From Shewanella chilikensis (lineage in GTDB: Bacteria > Pseudomonadota > Gammaproteobacteria > Enterobacterales > Shewanellaceae), in the NCBI RefSeq assembly GCF_002836945.1, contig NZ_NIJM01000033.1:1-45170 (forward strand): a DNA stretch of 45,170 nt. The letters run 5' to 3'. The translations under genes were made by a program, and so were the position numbers. The notes beneath the pieces are model-generated. The model was given only the letters and a program-made list of their open reading frames with translations. It was not told where the DNA came from and did no database searches. Below are positions 42,643 through 45,170 of the stretch, piece after piece (the stretch's first letter is position 1; every line of letters begins with the position of its first letter).

Positions 42643-44628
42643 TTGATTAAGTCGAGTATTAATCCTCCGGTGTTTTTTTCGTCACTGATCTGTATCGCTA
42701 TTCTGGTGTTTGTCGGCGCCGTCTGGCCGAATGAAGCGCAGGAGCTATTTAAGTCAGCTCAATCTTGGCTGGAGCTGAAGGCGGGTTGGCTCTACATCAT
42801 GGGGGTGGCTATTTTTTTGGTATTCATCATCTTTGTGATGGTGAGTCGCTTCGGTGATATCAAGCTTGGGCCGGATCATGCCGAGCCGGATTACAGCTAC
42901 AAGAGCTGGATTGCCATGCTGTTCTCTGCCGGTATGGGCATAGGCTTGATGTTCTTCGGGGTCGGTGAGCCTGTGATGCATTATCTGGCGCCACCGGATG
43001 CGGATCCCCATACAGTTGAAGCCGCCAAAGAGGCGATGAAGATCACCTTCTTTCACTGGGGCATTCACGCTTGGGCCATCTATGCGGTAGTGGCCTTGAG
43101 TCTGGCCTATTTCAGCTATCGGCATAAGTTGCCACTGCTGCCACGAAGCGCACTTTACCCTTTGATTGGCGAACGTATTTATGGCCCTATAGGCCATTGT
43201 GTCGACACCTTTGCCGTGCTTGGCACTATGTTTGGTGTCGCTACCTCCTTGGGTTTCGGGGTATTGCAGGTCAACTCAGGGCTCAATTATCTGTTGGGTG
43301 ATATATTCCCTATCAATACCGGGGTGCAGGTAGCACTGATCATAGGTATCACGTTGATCGCCACAGGCTCTGTGTTTTCCGGCCTGGATAAGGGCGTAAA
43401 GCGCTTAAGTGAGCTTAACCTCGGGTTGGCTTTTGTGCTGATGATGATAGTGCTGCTGTTCGGGCCTACGGTCGCACTGCTGCAGTCTTTCGTGCAAAAC
43501 ACAGGCAGTTATTTGAGTGAACTGGTGAGCAAGACCTTTAATCTCTATGCCTATGAGCAGAAGAATGACTGGCTCGGTGGTTGGACTCTGCTTTACTGGG
43601 GCTGGTGGATCTCCTGGTCACCTTTTGTCGGTACCTTTATCGCCCGGGTCTCACGTGGCCGTACCATTCGTGAGTTTCTGGTGGGGATTTTATTTGTTCC
43701 CAGTGGTTTCACCTTCCTGTGGATGACTGTTTTCGGTAACTCGGCGATTGATGCCATCATGAATCATGGCGCCGAATATCTGGCAACGGCGGTTTCCACC
43801 GATGTGTCGGTCGCCCTGTTTACTTTCTTTGAGCATTTGCCGCTCTCTAATCTGCTGTCCATTATCGCCGTGTGTCTGGTGGTGACTTTCTTTGTGACTT
43901 CGTCGGACTCAGGCTCTTTGGTGATTGATAACCTGACTTCAGGCGGCGATGCCGGTGCACCTGTATGGCAGCGGATTTTCTGGGCCCTGATGCAAGGTGT
44001 GGTTGCTTCTGTACTGCTGCTCGCCGGTGGCTTACAGGCGTTGCAAACGGCAGCGATTGCCAGTGCCATGCCGTTCTTGTTGGTGATGCTGCTTATTTGC
44101 TTTGGCCTGTTCAAGGCGTTGCAGGATGACTGGCTCAAAATCAACAGCGTGCAGCTGCATACCACCAGCGTGCAGTACGCCAGAACCAGCGTGTCCTGGG
44201 AAGACAGGATAGATGTGCTGGTGTCGCATCCCTCCTATGAGCAGGCACGCCACTTTGTCGACAACGTGGCAACGCCAGCGCTGTCCAAGGTTTCTCAGGG
44301 CTTCTTGTCCCGCGGTATCAATGCCGATCTCCAGTACGATGAAGACAGGGTGAGACTGGTTATTGAAAACGAAGAGGTGCAGACCTTTGTCTATGGTTTG
44401 CGGATCCGCGCCTTTACTCTGCCTGTGACCCATCAAACTCAGGAAGAGGGTGATGATGAATCACAAAATAACTACTTCCGGGTTGAAGTCTTCCTCGAAC
44501 ACGGCGGACAGTATTATGATGTGATGGGTTATACGGAAGAGCAGATCCAGGCAGATGTGGTGACTCAATATGAGAAACACCTGCACTATCTGCATCTGTC
44601 CAGCGCAGAATATGTAGAGGGCCCTTAA
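42643..44628 (+). CDS. BCCT family transporter, BetT-like full-length
   Basis: A 661-residue carrier, close in length to Escherichia coli BetT (677), with about 12 membrane helices to about residue 485 and a 170-residue cytoplasmic tail. The helix 3 motif GMGIG is at 97-101, helix 4 holds W139, W144 and Y147, and helix 8 holds W321, W322 and W325 in WWISW, the aromatic box for trimethylammonium substrates. The long tail is the osmosensing type of BetT. Choline or betaine uptake driven by protons or sodium is likely. The start is TTG at 42643, with AAGGAG eight bases before it; no ATG lies near the expected N-terminus. Confidence 0.92.
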   Translation: MIKSSINPPVFFSSLICIAILVFVGAVWPNEAQELFKSAQSWLELKAGWLYIMGVAIFLVFIIFVMVSRFGDIKLGPDHAEPDYSYKSWIAMLFSAGMGIGLMFFGVGEPVMHYLAPPDADPHTVEAAKEAMKITFFHWGIHAWAIYAVVALSLAYFSYRHKLPLLPRSALYPLIGERIYGPIGHCVDTFAVLGTMFGVATSLGFGVLQVNSGLNYLLGDIFPINTGVQVALIIGITLIATGSVFSGLDKGVKRLSELNLGLAFVLMMIVLLFGPTVALLQSFVQNTGSYLSELVSKTFNLYAYEQKNDWLGGWTLLYWGWWISWSPFVGTFIARVSRGRTIREFLVGILFVPSGFTFLWMTVFGNSAIDAIMNHGAEYLATAVSTDVSVALFTFFEHLPLSNLLSIIAVCLVVTFFVTSSDSGSLVIDNLTSGGDAGAPVWQRIFWALMQGVVASVLLLAGGLQALQTAAIASAMPFLLVMLLICFGLFKALQDDWLKINSVQLHTTSVQYARTSVSWEDRIDVLVSHPSYEQARHFVDNVATPALSKVSQGFLSRGINADLQYDEDRVRLVIENEEVQTFVYGLRIRAFTLPVTHQTQEEGDDESQNNYFRVEVFLEHGGQYYDVMGYTEEQIQADVVTQYEKHLHYLHLSSAEYVEGP

Positions 44629-44652
44629 GGGCCCGTTCACCGGAAAAGAAAG

Positions 44653-45012
44653 ATGGCAGAACAGAGTAAATTGGATCGGGTGCTGGCACAGGCCCGTGAG
44701 TATCAGGCGAGTCGTGAAAAGGGCTATCGGGAGCAGGCGCTCAAGCTTTATCCCTGGGTCTGTGGCCGCTGTGCCAGGGAGTTTACTCACAAGAATTTGC
44801 GTGAGTTGACAGTCCATCACAGAGATCACAATCACGACAACAACCCTTCAGATGGTTCCAACTGGGAGCTGTTGTGTCTCTACTGCCATGACAACGAGCA
44901 CTCCAGGTTTGAAGAACTGGTGCAGTACGGCGATACCAGTGAAGCCAAACAGGCGCCGGCGACCTTTAATCCTTTTGCTGATCTCAAGGCGAGAATGGCG
45001 GCCAAAGACTGA
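44653..45012 (+). CDS. YajD-type HNH nuclease-like protein
   Basis: A 119-residue HNH protein like Escherichia coli YajD. The zinc-binding CGRC (about 37-40) and CLYCH (about 75-79) flank the catalytic stretch VHHRDHNHDNNPSDGSNWEL (about 54-73). It may nick DNA or RNA; the role of YajD is unknown. It follows the BCCT gene after 24 bases and has no strong ribosome binding site (AAAGAAAG). It ends 54 bases before a terminator. Confidence 0.9.
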   Translation: MAEQSKLDRVLAQAREYQASREKGYREQALKLYPWVCGRCAREFTHKNLRELTVHHRDHNHDNNPSDGSNWELLCLYCHDNEHSRFEELVQYGDTSEAKQAPATFNPFADLKARMAAKD

Positions 45013-45066
45013 CCGCCATTCTTGTCAAAGCTTAAGCTATTCGATGTAAAAACCCATCAAAGGGTA

Positions 45067-45097
45067 ATGCCGTTCACTTAGTGTGAACGGCATTTTT
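45067..45097 (+). terminator. Rho-independent terminator after yajD-like gene
   Basis: An 11-base perfect stem (45067-45077 with 45083-45093), a 5-base loop and a short T run. The last 70 bases of the window are A/T-rich, with no gene visible. Confidence 0.9.
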
Positions 45098-45170
45098 CTT
45101 AGGCTTAATGGGATACTTGTTTTTACTCATTTTTAACGCACGTGGATAGGCTCTATCCCGTTTCCCATCA

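Overview
The window looks like a core chromosomal segment of a gammaproteobacterium of the genus Shewanella. I base this on gene content and order: a moxR/bat operon divergent from fadIJ and followed by an ECF sigma factor/DUF3379 pair, fused long forms of PstC and PstA, and several small DUF families typical of Alteromonadales (DUF2919, DUF3379, DUF1415, DUF2797). The base composition, about half or slightly more GC by eye, suggests one of the higher-GC species (S. algae group or similar), but the species is an inference. I see no prophage, insertion sequence, integrase, CRISPR array, rRNA or tRNA. Almost everything is coding, with short intergenic gaps.

Layout. 1-466 holds no convincing gene. 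467-4034 carries a DUF2919 membrane protein, an HD-GYP cyclic-di-GMP phosphodiesterase with a strong Pho-box-like sequence upstream, an atypical SDR protein and a periplasmic DsbA. 4411-9203 is a plus-strand set: a two-subunit sodium:solute symporter (DUF4212 + SSS), then a cNMP-binding/CBS/DUF294 protein and a DnaQ-like exonuclease. 9371-10637 (minus) is an ECF sigma factor overlapping a DUF3379 membrane protein. 10930-17983 (minus) is a six-gene chain, moxR-DUF58-DUF4381-batA-batBC-batD, in which each start overlaps the preceding stop.

18228-21683 is fadI-fadJ (beta-oxidation), with a FadR-like and a PsrA-like operator in the shared 244-base promoter region. 22075-25060 (minus) is a compact three-gene unit: a CstA-family carrier, a 90-residue protein ending in Cys-Cys, and a cysteine-free ArsA/Get3-type ATPase. 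25457-26431 is a nucleoside hydrolase. 27081-32969 is an osmoprotectant island: betI-betB-betA, a short divergent BCCT transporter and a TorF-like outer-membrane protein, with a BetI-like palindrome at the start of betI.

33025-35187 (minus) holds DUF1415, DUF2797 and a GcvR-like double ACT protein. 35362-40924 is pstC-pstA-pstB-phoU without pstS, with a Pho-box candidate upstream. The end of the window holds a repeat array, a VOC protein, a DUF502 protein, a second, full-length BetT-type BCCT transporter starting at TTG, and a YajD-type HNH protein.

Themes. Osmoprotection appears twice (bet island and the BetT-like carrier), phosphate starvation possibly twice (pst operon and the Pho box before the HD-GYP gene), and carbon scavenging three times (symporter, fadIJ, CstA unit). 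The least understood parts are the CstA/Cys-Cys/ArsA-like unit, the shortened BCCT transporter, and the symporter-linked cNMP/CBS/DUF294-exonuclease pair. All functional statements rest on reading translated sequence and recalled family knowledge; no database search was run.
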